From: Bacteroidota bacterium
GTDB taxonomy: Bacteria > Bacteroidota > Bacteroidia > Flavobacteriales > Weeksellaceae
Length of the DNA stretch: 43,583 bases
Assembly: GCA_023399595.1 (NCBI GenBank)
Contig: JAEWOR010000050.1
Coordinates: 1-43,583, forward strand
Direction of reading: 5' to 3'
Below are positions 31,611-39,352 of the stretch, piece by piece (within the stretch, counting starts at the first letter, position 1; every line of letters starts with the position of its first letter). The position numbers were made by a program, and so were the translations under genes. The notes under the pieces are model-generated. The model searched no databases. It saw only the letters and a list, made by a program, of their open reading frames with translations, and had not been told where the DNA came from.

Positions 31611-32057
31611 ATGGATACAAAAGTTTTTGTGGAATGTCAAATGCTCATTAGAAAGCCTATAAATGAGGTTTTTGAAGCGTTTATTAATCCAGAAATTACA
31701 GCTCATTTTTGGTTTACCAAATCTACAGGGAAATTAGAAGAAGGAAAAATAACGACTTGGACTTGGGAAATGTATAATGTTTCTTCAGACGTAAAAACTT
31801 TAGAAATTATTCCGAATCAATTGATAAAAACCATTTGGGGAAATCCCTCCAACAATGTGGATTACAAATTTAAAGATATGGAAAACGGTACTCTAGTGAT
31901 TATTAAAAGCTACGGTTACAAAGAGGAAGGCGAAGATTTACTGAAAGTTATCAACGATAATGCCGGAGGTTTTACCACCGTTTTAGATGGTTGTAAAGCT
32001 TATTTGGAACATGGAATTAATTTAAATTTAATTAAAGATAAATTTCCTAGTAAATAA
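31611..32057 (+). CDS. SRPBCC (AHSA1-like) domain protein
   Basis: A 148-residue soluble protein with the START/SRPBCC pattern: MLIRKPINEVFEAFINPEITAHFWFTKSTGKLEEGK at the start (two consecutive segments), the central WTWEMYNVSSDVKTLEI, and the long C-terminal helix GGFTTVLDGCKAYLEHGINLNL. It is the Aha1-C/polyketide-cyclase-like group, a ligand-binding fold with no fixed reaction. It starts 2 bases after the menA stop and is in the same operon. Its role in quinone metabolism, if any, is unknown. Confidence 0.82.
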   Translation: MDTKVFVECQMLIRKPINEVFEAFINPEITAHFWFTKSTGKLEEGKITTWTWEMYNVSSDVKTLEIIPNQLIKTIWGNPSNNVDYKFKDMENGTLVIIKSYGYKEEGEDLLKVINDNAGGFTTVLDGCKAYLEHGINLNLIKDKFPSK

Positions 32058-32058
32058 A

Positions 32059-32093
32059 AGCTAATTTCTAATTTCTCACCTCTAACTTCTAAA
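32059..32093. repeat. period-7 array F
   Basis: AGCTAAT, TTCTAAT, TTCTCAC, CTCTAAC, TTCTAAA: five phased units beginning one base after the TAA of the SRPBCC gene and ending 9 bases before the next ATG. Confidence 0.75.
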
Positions 32094-32102
32094 CAAAAAA
32101 TA

Positions 32103-32783
32103 ATGAAAATACAATTCTTAGGACAAAACTGTTTTTTGTTCACTTATAAAGGAAAAACAATTCTTTCTGATCCTTTTTACAATTTTCAGAAAGCGCAAAC
32201 CGGATTTGATATTAAAGCTCAAAAGATAGATTATGTATTAATCACTCACGCTCATGGAGATCATGTTGCAGATGTAAAAGAAGTTTTAGAAAATCATCCT
32301 GAAGCCACACTTATTGGGCAACCAGAAATTTGCGGATATTTCAATCATGCCCATAGCATAGACGTAAATATTGGAGGTTCTGCAAAAATTGATGATCTTA
32401 AAATTACCATGGTTCGTGCAGATCACACAAGCTCATTTCCAGACGGAACTTACGGTGGAGTAGCTTCGGGGTATTTATTTAGATATGATGAAAAAGTGGT
32501 GTATTTAGCAGGTGATACAGGCGTTTTCAGCGAGATGAAACTTTTTTCTAAATTATTTGGAGATATTACAGCATCTATTTTACCTATAGGAGCGCATTAT
32601 ACCATGTGTGCGAGGCAAGCGGCTTATGCGGCAGCAAAACTTTTGAAAACACCTTTTGTAATTGGTTGTCACTTCGATACTTTTGCGCCTATTGCTATCG
32701 ATCACGATTGGGCTAGAAAACAATTTGCAGAAAGAAATACAGATTTTACTTTACCAAGTTTAGGAGAAAGTTTTGAGATTTAA
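32103..32783 (+). CDS. metallo-beta-lactamase-fold hydrolase (UPF0173-like)
   Basis: A 226-residue enzyme. The MBL motif is THAHGDHVAD at about residues 51-60, with further ligands in MVRADHTS (about residue 105), YLAGDTGVF (about 138) and the C-terminal GCHFDTFAPI. This is the layout of the UPF0173 metal-dependent hydrolase family (YtkL-like). Substrate unknown. It is the last gene of the menB operon and is followed by repeated palindromic elements rather than a classical terminator. Confidence 0.88.
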   Translation: MKIQFLGQNCFLFTYKGKTILSDPFYNFQKAQTGFDIKAQKIDYVLITHAHGDHVADVKEVLENHPEATLIGQPEICGYFNHAHSIDVNIGGSAKIDDLKITMVRADHTSSFPDGTYGGVASGYLFRYDEKVVYLAGDTGVFSEMKLFSKLFGDITASILPIGAHYTMCARQAAYAAAKLLKTPFVIGCHFDTFAPIAIDHDWARKQFAERNTDFTLPSLGESFEI

Positions 32784-32791
32784 TTTTTATT

Positions 32792-33059
32792 AAACGCAAA
32801 GGAGCAAAGAGTTTTTTAGTAAACGAGTTATTAAGTCGCAAGGTTTGTCGATGAGAAATAAAATCTTTGATTTTCTAGCGCCTTAAAGATTTATTTTATT
32901 GTGAATAATTTTTGCGTCTTTGTGAAAAAAAAATCAAACGCAAAGATGCAAAAGTTTTTATATTTCTGTGGGTTATTAAGGCGCAATGTTTGTCGATGAG
33001 AAATAAAATCTTTGATTTACTGGCGTATTATTAATGAGGATAAATTTCGCGTCTTTGCG
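32792..33059. repeat. tandem pair of about 130-bp elements with AACGCAAAG-type ends
   Basis: Copy 1 spans 32792-32924 and copy 2 spans 32936-33059. Both begin AAACGCAAAG and end in GCGTCTTTG, so their ends are imperfect inverted repeats of each other. An identical 30-base core beginning TTTGTCGATGAGAAATAAAA is at 32844-32873 and 32989-33018. The outer parts have diverged. They look like small non-autonomous palindromic elements. No protein-coding potential is seen. A third, decayed copy lies at 39173-39287. Confidence 0.75.
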
Positions 33060-33125
33060 ATAAAAAGTATTAAGCGAAAAATAGTAAAAAAAATTAATTT
33101 CAGAACGAAACATATAGACACAAAA

Positions 33126-33224
33126 AATGGCAAGCTACCTACATCACACCGCTACAACCGTTTACCTTTGCTGCGTTCCCACCCTGGAGGATTCACAGGA
33201 GCTGGTTGTGTAGGACTTGCCGGT
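33126..33224 (-). ncRNA. ffs: signal recognition particle RNA, small bacterial type
   Basis: Read on the minus strand the RNA has the conserved SRP core: CCTCCAGGGTGGGAACGCAGC followed by AAAGGTAAAC, corresponding to the symmetric and asymmetric loops and GNAR-type tip of 4.5S RNA. The terminal stem is GGCAAG (33216-33221 read on minus) with CTTGCC (33129-33134), and further arm pairing is CCTACAC with GTGATGTAGG. The length of about 98 nt fits bacterial small SRP RNA. A -7 box ends two bases upstream. Exact ends are estimated from the stem. Confidence 0.88.
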
Positions 33225-33225
33225 G

Positions 33226-33233
33226 CAAATATA
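33226..33233 (-). promoter_or_regulatory. -7 box of the SRP RNA gene
   Basis: On the minus strand TATATTTG lies immediately before the predicted RNA 5' end, placing a start near 33219-33222. TTT sits 19 bases upstream in place of TTG. Confidence 0.65.
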
Positions 33234-33444
33234 GAAATTTTATATGATATAAAAAGAATTCTGAAATAAAAATTAAAATAAAAATCCTTTATTGGAGCTA
33301 ATCCACTGATTTATAATTTGAAAATATTTTTTAATTTTATTTTTTATGATGGATTTATTCTTTTAGAAACATTTTTTTTGTCATTTAATTGCAAAAACTT
33401 TCAAAGCTCACTAAAGAATTAGTTTTCGTTTTAAGTTTAATGCT
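33234..33444. other. AT-rich intergenic stretch, no feature seen
   Basis: Between the SRP RNA promoter and the promoter of the DUF4199 gene I see no open frame with family resemblance, no RNA and no repeat, only AT-rich DNA. Confidence 0.5.
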
Positions 33445-33452
33445 TAATTTTG
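33445..33452 (+). promoter_or_regulatory. -7 box for the DUF4199/glycosyltransferase operon
   Basis: TAATTTTG matches TAnnTTTG, with TTT 19 bases upstream. The resulting leader to ATG 33581 would be about 120 bases. Confidence 0.45.
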
Positions 33453-33580
33453 CAAACGGAAATTTTAAAATGCTATACTTTAACTTTCCCCAACCCGAAA
33501 AGGTTGTAAAATAATTTTAAACGTAAAAAATTGTACAGAGCAACAAAAACAAAAAGCTCAAAAAAATCAATATCAAAGAA

Positions 33581-34186
33581 ATGACAAAGAATCCTACTAC
33601 GCTTGGCTTTATTCTATTTTTACTCACCATGGTAATGTTTTTTGTTACCTATTTCTTTTTTTCGGGAGTTAATTATTATGATACTACCTTAAAAATGAAT
33701 TCATTTGTATTACCATTTTTGTATGTGCTAGCTGCATTCTGGTCTGTAAAATCTTATTGGAACAATAATTCTGTAGTCGGTTTTAGAACAGCTTTTAAAA
33801 GAGCATTTATGCCGATGTTTATAGGTGGTTTACTTTCTATGCTTAGTATTTTTGCATTTTTGAATTTTGGAGATACTGCTGCTAAAGATTTATTGAATTA
33901 TCAGTACGTTACACAGCAAAAATCCGAGCTAGATAACGAGTACAATAAAGCGAAAAAGCTTTTGAAAGACGAAAGAGATATTGCAGATTTAGAAAAAAAA
34001 TATCAAGAAAGAATTCAAAGTTTTAGTCCAGAACTTGTTAAAGACAAAGACATGCTTACTTTTAGTCACTTTTCAGGTTATTTTGCAGCTATTTTAATCT
34101 TTTATCTAGTAATTTCTTTGTTTTTTGGAGCATTCTTTAAAACAAGATATATTGAGCCTTTAGAAACCGAAACTGAAACAAATTAA
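33581..34186 (+). CDS. DUF4199 family membrane protein
   Basis: A 201-residue protein with four hydrophobic helices: LGFILFLLTMVMFFVTYFFF, MNSFVLPFLYVLAAFW, FMPMFIGGLLSMLSIFAFL and FAAILIFYLVISLFFGAFF. A charged coiled loop (about residues 108-150) lies between the third and fourth. The arrangement and the C-terminal FFKTRY match DUF4199 proteins of Bacteroidota. The stop overlaps the next start by one base (TAATG), coupling it to the glycosyltransferase. Function unknown. Confidence 0.82.
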   Translation: MTKNPTTLGFILFLLTMVMFFVTYFFFSGVNYYDTTLKMNSFVLPFLYVLAAFWSVKSYWNNNSVVGFRTAFKRAFMPMFIGGLLSMLSIFAFLNFGDTAAKDLLNYQYVTQQKSELDNEYNKAKKLLKDERDIADLEKKYQERIQSFSPELVKDKDMLTFSHFSGYFAAILIFYLVISLFFGAFFKTRYIEPLETETETN

Positions 34187-35136
34187 TGAATTTATCTATA
34201 ATTATACCCTTGCTTAATGAAGAAGAATCTCTAGAAGAACTCTTTGCAAGAATCAATAAAGTCTGTACAGACAGTCATTTGTCTTACGAAATATGGTTTG
34301 TAGATGACGGAAGTACAGATTTGTCTTGGGCCATTATTGAAAACTTAAAAGTTCAAAATCCTCAAGTTCACGCTATTAAATTTTCTAAAAACTACGGAAA
34401 ATCTCAAGCGCTTCATGCCGCTTTTGAAAGAGCAAACGGTGATGTTGTAATTACCATGGATGCCGATTTACAAGACTTTCCAGAAGAAATTCCAGAATTG
34501 TACAATATGGTAGTGAACGAAGATTATGATATTGTTTCTGGTTGGAAGAGAAAGCGTTTTGATAATGTAATGACCAAAAATTTACCATCAAAATTGTTTA
34601 ATGGAGCCGCAAGAAAGCTTTCTGGAGTCTATCTTCACGATTTTAATTGTGGTTTAAAGGCTTATAAAAAACAAGTGGTAAAATCCATAGATGTGTATGG
34701 AGATATGCACCGTTATATTCCTGTTTTGGCTGCTAATGCTGGTTTTAAAAGAATTACAGAAAAACCCGTTCAGCACCAAGCAAGACCTTACGGAACTTCA
34801 AAATTCGGAACCGAAAGGTTTATCAGAGGTTTTCTGGATTTGGTGACGCTTTGGTTTGTAAGTAGATTTGGGGGAAGACCTATGCATTTCTTTGGAGCTG
34901 GAGGAACTTTAATGTTTATCATTGGTTTTTTATCGGCAGTTTGGTTAGGAATTTCTAAATTAATTGATGTTTCTAGAGGAATTTACGGACATTTAATTGC
35001 TGACAATCCGTGGTTTTATATTGCTTTAACCATGATGATGATGGGAACACTTCTTTTCATCGCAGGTTTCCTTGGCGAAATGATTATCCGAAGCAACAGA
35101 GATCATAAGAATTATAATATTGATGAAGTAATTTAA
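34186..35136 (+). CDS. family 2 glycosyltransferase, DPM1/GtrB-like, membrane-anchored
   Basis: A 316-residue enzyme. The GT-A domain starts LSIIIPLLNEEESLEELFAR, with WFVDDGSTD (about residues 38-46) and the metal-binding MDADLQDFPEEIP (about 94-106), followed by HDFNCGLKAYKK and a QHQARPYGTSKF segment typical of polyprenyl-phosphate glycosyltransferases. Two C-terminal helices (HFFGAGGTLMFIIGFLSAVW and WFYIALTMMMMGTLLFIAGF) anchor it. It likely transfers a sugar to a polyprenyl phosphate or lipid. It is coupled to DUF4199 by a one-base overlap. Confidence 0.9.
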   Translation: MNLSIIIPLLNEEESLEELFARINKVCTDSHLSYEIWFVDDGSTDLSWAIIENLKVQNPQVHAIKFSKNYGKSQALHAAFERANGDVVITMDADLQDFPEEIPELYNMVVNEDYDIVSGWKRKRFDNVMTKNLPSKLFNGAARKLSGVYLHDFNCGLKAYKKQVVKSIDVYGDMHRYIPVLAANAGFKRITEKPVQHQARPYGTSKFGTERFIRGFLDLVTLWFVSRFGGRPMHFFGAGGTLMFIIGFLSAVWLGISKLIDVSRGIYGHLIADNPWFYIALTMMMMGTLLFIAGFLGEMIIRSNRDHKNYNIDEVI

Positions 35137-35137
35137 A

Positions 35138-35845
35138 ATGAAACTTAAAAATTTAGTTTATATTTCAATACCAATTCTTCTTTTTTCCTGCGGAAAAGTA
35201 ACTCCAAAAGGAAATATTGAGAATAAGGAAGTTCAACTTGAAGAATTTACAAGTCTAGATTTAAAGGGTAAATTCAGGGTTTTTTACGTCAACAGTCCGA
35301 AAAATTTTGTAACAGTGGAAACCTATCCCAATGTTTACAATAACTTGGATATTGATGTAAAAGACAAAACACTTTCTATAAAAGAAGGAAGTGAAACTCA
35401 AGGGGTAGATTTTTATAATATTACCATTTATTCTAAATACAATCCTGAGAAAATATCAATGTCTGATTCTGTGGAAATGAATATTTCTAGTGCTATTAAA
35501 ACCGATAATTTCCGCTTGAATCTTAGAAATAATTCCAAATTTATAGGTTGGGTAAACTCCAGAAAAGCAGAAGTGGACATGGCGGATAAATCCAGAGCTA
35601 ATTTCCAAGGATTTACCAAAAATGCAACGTTGAAAATTTCGGATACCGCAAGTATTATTGCTCCTTATTGGCAAGTAAATACTTTTAATATCGACTCTAA
35701 AAATGGAGTTTATGTAGAAGTAAATGCTAAAGATTCTATTAAAGGAAATCTTCTCAATACATCAAAAATGATGTATTACAATGATCCAGTTAGGGCTTTT
35801 AAGCACGACAAAACAACCAAAATTGAAAATAAAATATTAAATTAG
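35138..35845 (+). CDS. GIN-domain (DUF2807) lipoprotein
   Basis: A 235-residue lipoprotein: signal peptide with lipobox LLFSCG, acylated at C18. The mature part carries the head-GIN pattern LEEFTSLDLKGKFRVFYVNS and then repeated beta rungs such as DSVEMNISSAIKTDNFRL and DKSRANFQGFTKNATL, as in DUF2807 beta-helices. It starts one base after the glycosyltransferase stop. Function unknown. Its TAG stop is inside heptad array G. Confidence 0.85.
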   Translation: MKLKNLVYISIPILLFSCGKVTPKGNIENKEVQLEEFTSLDLKGKFRVFYVNSPKNFVTVETYPNVYNNLDIDVKDKTLSIKEGSETQGVDFYNITIYSKYNPEKISMSDSVEMNISSAIKTDNFRLNLRNNSKFIGWVNSRKAEVDMADKSRANFQGFTKNATLKISDTASIIAPYWQVNTFNIDSKNGVYVEVNAKDSIKGNLLNTSKMMYYNDPVRAFKHDKTTKIENKILN

Positions 35846-35925
35846 AAGTTAGAGATTATATTTTAGAAATTAGATTAATACTTTTTAGAATCTCAAATCT
35901 CAAATCTCAAATCTCAAATTTAACC
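35842..35925. repeat. period-7 array G, filling the whole stop-to-start spacer
   Basis: Twelve exact 7-base steps: TTAGAAG, TTAGAGA, TTATATT, TTAGAAA, TTAGATT, AATACTT, TTTAGAA, four TCTCAAA, TTTAACC, then one T and the ATG of the next gene. The TAG stop of the GIN gene is bases 2-4 of the first unit. Left TTAGAGATT and right AATCTCAAA text are near-complementary. Confidence 0.93.
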
Positions 35926-35926
35926 T

Positions 35927-37639
35927 ATGACAACATTAGATAAAGCAAAACTTTGGTTAACAGATACTTTTGATGCTGAAACTAACGCTAAAGTTCAGGA
36001 ACTTATAGACTCAAATTCACCAGATTTAGAGGATTCTTTTTACAGAGAATTAGAATTTGGGACAGGCGGAATGCGTGGAATAATGGGCGTTGGAACTAAT
36101 CGTCTCAATAAATATACACTTGGACAGGCTACTCAAGGTTTAGCGAATTATATTTTGCAACAATTTCCAAATCAGGAAGTGAAAGTAGCCATTGCATACG
36201 ATGTTCGTAATAATTCTAAAGAATTTGGGAAAATCTGTGCAGATGTTCTTACCGCGAATGGAATTAAGGTTTTGTTATTCAAAAATCACAGACCAACTCC
36301 TGAGCTTTCGTTTACAGTTCGAGATAAAAAATGCAATGCAGGAATAGTTTTAACGGCTTCTCACAATCCACCAGAATACAATGGGTATAAAGTCTATTGG
36401 AATGATGGAGCTCAAGTGGTTCCACCAGATGATGAGAATATTATTAAGGAAGTTTATGCCACAAAATTTGAGGAAATTAAATTCCAAGGAAATGATAATT
36501 TAATTGAATGGATTGGTGAAGAGCAAGACGATGTTTATATCGATGCTTGTATGGAAAATTCTTTGTATCAAAATGTAGGAAGAGAAAATCTTAATATTGT
36601 TTTCACTTCTATTCATGGTACAACTTACACAACCATTCCGAAAGCCTTGAAAAAAGCGGGTTTTACGAAAGTAGATTTGGTAACGGAACAGATGATTCCT
36701 AGTGGAAATTTCCCAACGGTGGAATCTCCAAATCCTGAAGAACCTGCAGCGCTGGAAATGGCAATAGATTTAGCAAGAATTACCAATGCAGATATTGTTA
36801 TCGGAACAGATCCAGATGGTGATAGATTGGGAATTGCGGTAAGAAATTTAAAAGGCGAAATGCAACTTCTGAACGGTAATCAGTGCAATACTATTCTTAC
36901 GTATTATATTTTAGATCAATGGAAAAAGCAAGGAAGAATTACAGGAAAAGAGTTCATAGGATCTACCATTGTAACTTCTGATGTTTTCTTTGATGTAGCT
37001 CAAAAATTCGGTGTTGATTGCAAAGTTGGATTAACTGGTTTCAAATGGATTGGTAAAATGATTCGCGATTTTGAAGGCAAAGAAAAATTTGTTTGTGGAG
37101 GCGAAGAAAGCTTTGGTTTTATGACAGGAGATTTTGTTCGAGATAAAGATTCTTGTGGTTCTATTTTGTTGGCTTGCGAAATTGCAGCTTGGTGCAAAGC
37201 TAATGGTAAAACCATGTACCAATACATGATTGATATTTACAAAGAAACAGGAATGTATTATGAAGGATTGATTAATGTCGTGAAAAAAGGTCGTGAAGGA
37301 GCTGAAGAAATTCAGAATATGATGAAAAACTTCCGCGAAAATCCACCTCAGGAAATTGCTGGTTCACCAGTGGAGGAAATAAAAGATTTTAAAGAGCAAA
37401 CTTGTTTTGTAGTTTCTAAAAACGAAAAAAAAGTAATGGACGATATTCCAAAATCTAATGTTCTTATTTATTACACTCAAGATGGTACAAAAGTCTGTGT
37501 GCGTCCTTCTGGAACCGAACCTAAAATTAAGTTTTATGTTTCTGTAAAAGATTCTATTTCTTCTGAGGCAGATTTTGTAGAAAAACTACCTATTTTGCAA
37601 GCTAAAATTAATGAGGTGAAGACTAGTTTAAGTCTTTAA
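35927..37639 (+). CDS. phosphoglucomutase/phosphomannomutase (alpha-D-phosphohexomutase)
   Basis: A 570-residue enzyme of the four-domain phosphohexomutase family. The phosphoserine loop TASHNPPEYNGYK has S145. The metal loop is GTDPDGDRLG, the sugar-binding loop GGEESFGFMTGDFVRDKD, and the phosphate-binding loop RPSGTEPKIKFY near the C-terminus. It interconverts hexose 1- and 6-phosphates. The length and GGEESFG fit the larger eukaryote-like PGM2/bacterial PgcA group. It begins at the end of array G and closes with a terminator. Confidence 0.93.
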   Translation: MTTLDKAKLWLTDTFDAETNAKVQELIDSNSPDLEDSFYRELEFGTGGMRGIMGVGTNRLNKYTLGQATQGLANYILQQFPNQEVKVAIAYDVRNNSKEFGKICADVLTANGIKVLLFKNHRPTPELSFTVRDKKCNAGIVLTASHNPPEYNGYKVYWNDGAQVVPPDDENIIKEVYATKFEEIKFQGNDNLIEWIGEEQDDVYIDACMENSLYQNVGRENLNIVFTSIHGTTYTTIPKALKKAGFTKVDLVTEQMIPSGNFPTVESPNPEEPAALEMAIDLARITNADIVIGTDPDGDRLGIAVRNLKGEMQLLNGNQCNTILTYYILDQWKKQGRITGKEFIGSTIVTSDVFFDVAQKFGVDCKVGLTGFKWIGKMIRDFEGKEKFVCGGEESFGFMTGDFVRDKDSCGSILLACEIAAWCKANGKTMYQYMIDIYKETGMYYEGLINVVKKGREGAEEIQNMMKNFRENPPQEIAGSPVEEIKDFKEQTCFVVSKNEKKVMDDIPKSNVLIYYTQDGTKVCVRPSGTEPKIKFYVSVKDSISSEADFVEKLPILQAKINEVKTSLSL

Positions 37640-37671
37640 TCAATGTAACTAATTAATAAATAATTTAATAT

Positions 37672-37706
37672 AAAAAAAGCTGGAATTTTTGTTCCAGCTT
37701 TTTTAT
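37672..37706 (+). terminator. intrinsic terminator after the phosphohexomutase gene
   Basis: AAAGCTGGAA and TTCCAGCTTT form a 10-bp stem around a TTTTTG loop, with A before and T after. It may work in both directions. Confidence 0.92.
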
Positions 37707-37761
37707 GATTTTATTAAGAAATTTTTATTTTAAATAGGTTTTCAGACTGTTGACTATTCCC

Positions 37762-37769
37762 TAAATTTG
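37762..37769 (+). promoter_or_regulatory. -7 box for the aminotransferase gene
   Basis: TAAATTTG matches TAnnTTTG, with TTT 19 bases upstream. It lies 56 bases before ATG 37826. Confidence 0.45.
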
Positions 37770-37825
37770 TTATTTTAAAAAAAGTATTATCATTTCCTTA
37801 GTGAAAATCTAAAATCAATATAAAA

Positions 37826-39079
37826 ATGAAAGTTTCAAAACTTGCCCAAAATCTTATCGGTTCAGAAATCGTGAAAATAGGTAATGAAGTTAATGATATG
37901 AAGGCAAATGGTGCACATATCGCTAACCTTACCATCGGTGATTTGAATTCAAAATTGTATCCTATCCCTGAATTGTTACAACAAGAAATTCAGAAAGCCT
38001 ATCAAAATCATCACACGAATTATCCTCCTGCAAACGGAATTTTATCTTTAAGAAAAACCATTTCTAAAGATTTAAAAGACAGATGGAATTTAGATTATTC
38101 CACAGAAGAAATTTTGGTTACTGCTGGTGCAAGACCTCTCATTTACGCTATTTATAAAACCATTGTAGACGAAGGAGATAAGGTAATTTATCCTGTACCA
38201 TCTTGGAACAATAATCACTATGCTTATCTTACTTCTGCGCAGAGTGTAGAGATTCAGGCAAAACCTGAAAATAATTTCCTGCCAACAGCAGAAGAAATAA
38301 AACCTTATGTTTCAGAGGCTGTTCTTATTTCACTTTGTTCTCCCTTAAACCCAACAGGTACTATGTTTACAAAAGAGCAATTATTGGGTATTTGTGAACT
38401 AATTGTTGAAGAAAATAAACGTAGAACAGAAGATCAAAAACCGTTATATTTACTTTTCGACCAAATATATTCTAACCTTACTTTTGATGCTGAACATTTT
38501 GCTCCTGTTTCATTAGTTCCAGAAATGAAAGAATACACCATTTTTGTAGATGGTATTTCTAAAAGTTTAGCAGCAACAGGTGTGCGTGTGGGATGGAGCT
38601 TTGGCCCGTCTGAAATTATTAATAAAATGAAAGCTTTAAACACGCATGTGGGAGCTTGGGCGCCAAAACCAGAGCAAGAAGCTACTGCGCATTATTATGC
38701 TAACGAAAATGAAGTGAATTCTTTCATTGATAACTATAAAAAACAACTTGAAAACTCTTTGGAAGTACTTCATGAAGGTATTCAGGATTTAAAGCAAAAA
38801 GGCTTCAAAGTGGACAGTATTCAACCGATGGGAGCTTTGTATTTAACCATAAAAATGGATTATATCGGGAAAAAAATGTCTGATGGAAAAACCATTGAAA
38901 CCACTTCAGATTTAGTATTCTATTTAATCCGTGAAGGAGGAGTAGCTTTTGTTCCGTTTTCAGCTTTCGGATGTTCTACAACTGAGCCTTGGTTCCGTGC
39001 ATCTGTAGGTGGAGTATCTGTAGAGGAAATTACAGAAATGCTTCCAAAATTAGAAAAAGCACTTCATTCTTTAATCTAA
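37826..39079 (+). CDS. pyridoxal-phosphate aminotransferase, class I/II
   Basis: A 417-residue fold-type I aminotransferase. The PLP lysine is K246 in DGISKSLAATGVRVGW. Other marks are YPPANGILSLRKTIS, VTAGARPLIYAIY, the LCSPLNPTGTMFTKEQL loop, and the C-terminal arginine in WFRASVGGV. It is probably an aspartate- or aromatic-type transaminase. The exact substrate cannot be set. It is monocistronic, with its own -7 box. Period-8 repeats start 4 bases after its stop. Confidence 0.9.
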   Translation: MKVSKLAQNLIGSEIVKIGNEVNDMKANGAHIANLTIGDLNSKLYPIPELLQQEIQKAYQNHHTNYPPANGILSLRKTISKDLKDRWNLDYSTEEILVTAGARPLIYAIYKTIVDEGDKVIYPVPSWNNNHYAYLTSAQSVEIQAKPENNFLPTAEEIKPYVSEAVLISLCSPLNPTGTMFTKEQLLGICELIVEENKRRTEDQKPLYLLFDQIYSNLTFDAEHFAPVSLVPEMKEYTIFVDGISKSLAATGVRVGWSFGPSEIINKMKALNTHVGAWAPKPEQEATAHYYANENEVNSFIDNYKKQLENSLEVLHEGIQDLKQKGFKVDSIQPMGALYLTIKMDYIGKKMSDGKTIETTSDLVFYLIREGGVAFVPFSAFGCSTTEPWFRASVGGVSVEEITEMLPKLEKALHSLI

Positions 39080-39083
39080 TAAC

Positions 39084-39115
39084 TTATCAATCTAACAGTG
39101 TAATAATTAATAAAT
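39084..39115. repeat. period-8 array, left arm
   Basis: TTATCAAT, CTAACAGT, GTAATAAT, TAATAAAT: four phased 8-base units directly after the aminotransferase stop. Its TAACAGTGTAATAATT matches the reverse complement of the array at 39311-39326 at 15 of 16 bases. Confidence 0.6.
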
Positions 39116-39172
39116 GCTTTAATATTAAAATTGATGAATTGTTAAATTTCAAGACTTTTCATTTAATTTTTT

Positions 39173-39287
39173 ACCGCAAGAAAGCAAAATTGAATTTTGT
39201 AATTTGATATTTAAGGCGTTATAGAATTGCAGATTTTTTGAGTCTTCATAACTTTTATTATTGTGAAAATTTTTGAGACTTTGCGTT
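39173..39287. repeat. decayed third copy of the AACGCAAAG-type element
   Basis: It begins ACCGCAAGAAAGCAAAA and ends TTTTGAGACTTTGCGTTT. Internal TATTTAAGGCG and TTATTATTGTGAAAA correspond to parts of the copies at 32792-33059. The core has largely diverged. It lies between the two inverted period-8 arms. Confidence 0.5.
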
Positions 39288-39295
39288 TTAAAGTT

Positions 39296-39336
39296 GAGTA
39301 AATATTGGTAAATTGTTACACTGTTATATTGCTACC
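39296..39336. repeat. period-8 array, right arm
   Basis: GAGTAAAT, ATTGGTAA, ATTGTTAC, ACTGTTAT, ATTGCTAC: five phased 8-base units, inverted relative to the left arm at 39084-39115, ending 17 bases before the kdsB ATG. Confidence 0.6.
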
Positions 39337-39352
39337 TTTTTTTAAAAAAACT

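Noticed and set aside
33012..33269. 85-residue plus-strand open frame
   Set aside because: It runs antisense through the SRP RNA and through the repeat element, and its translation resembles no protein.
39305..39352. Upstream TTG start of kdsB
   Set aside because: The added residues translate the period-8 array and are not part of the KdsB family.
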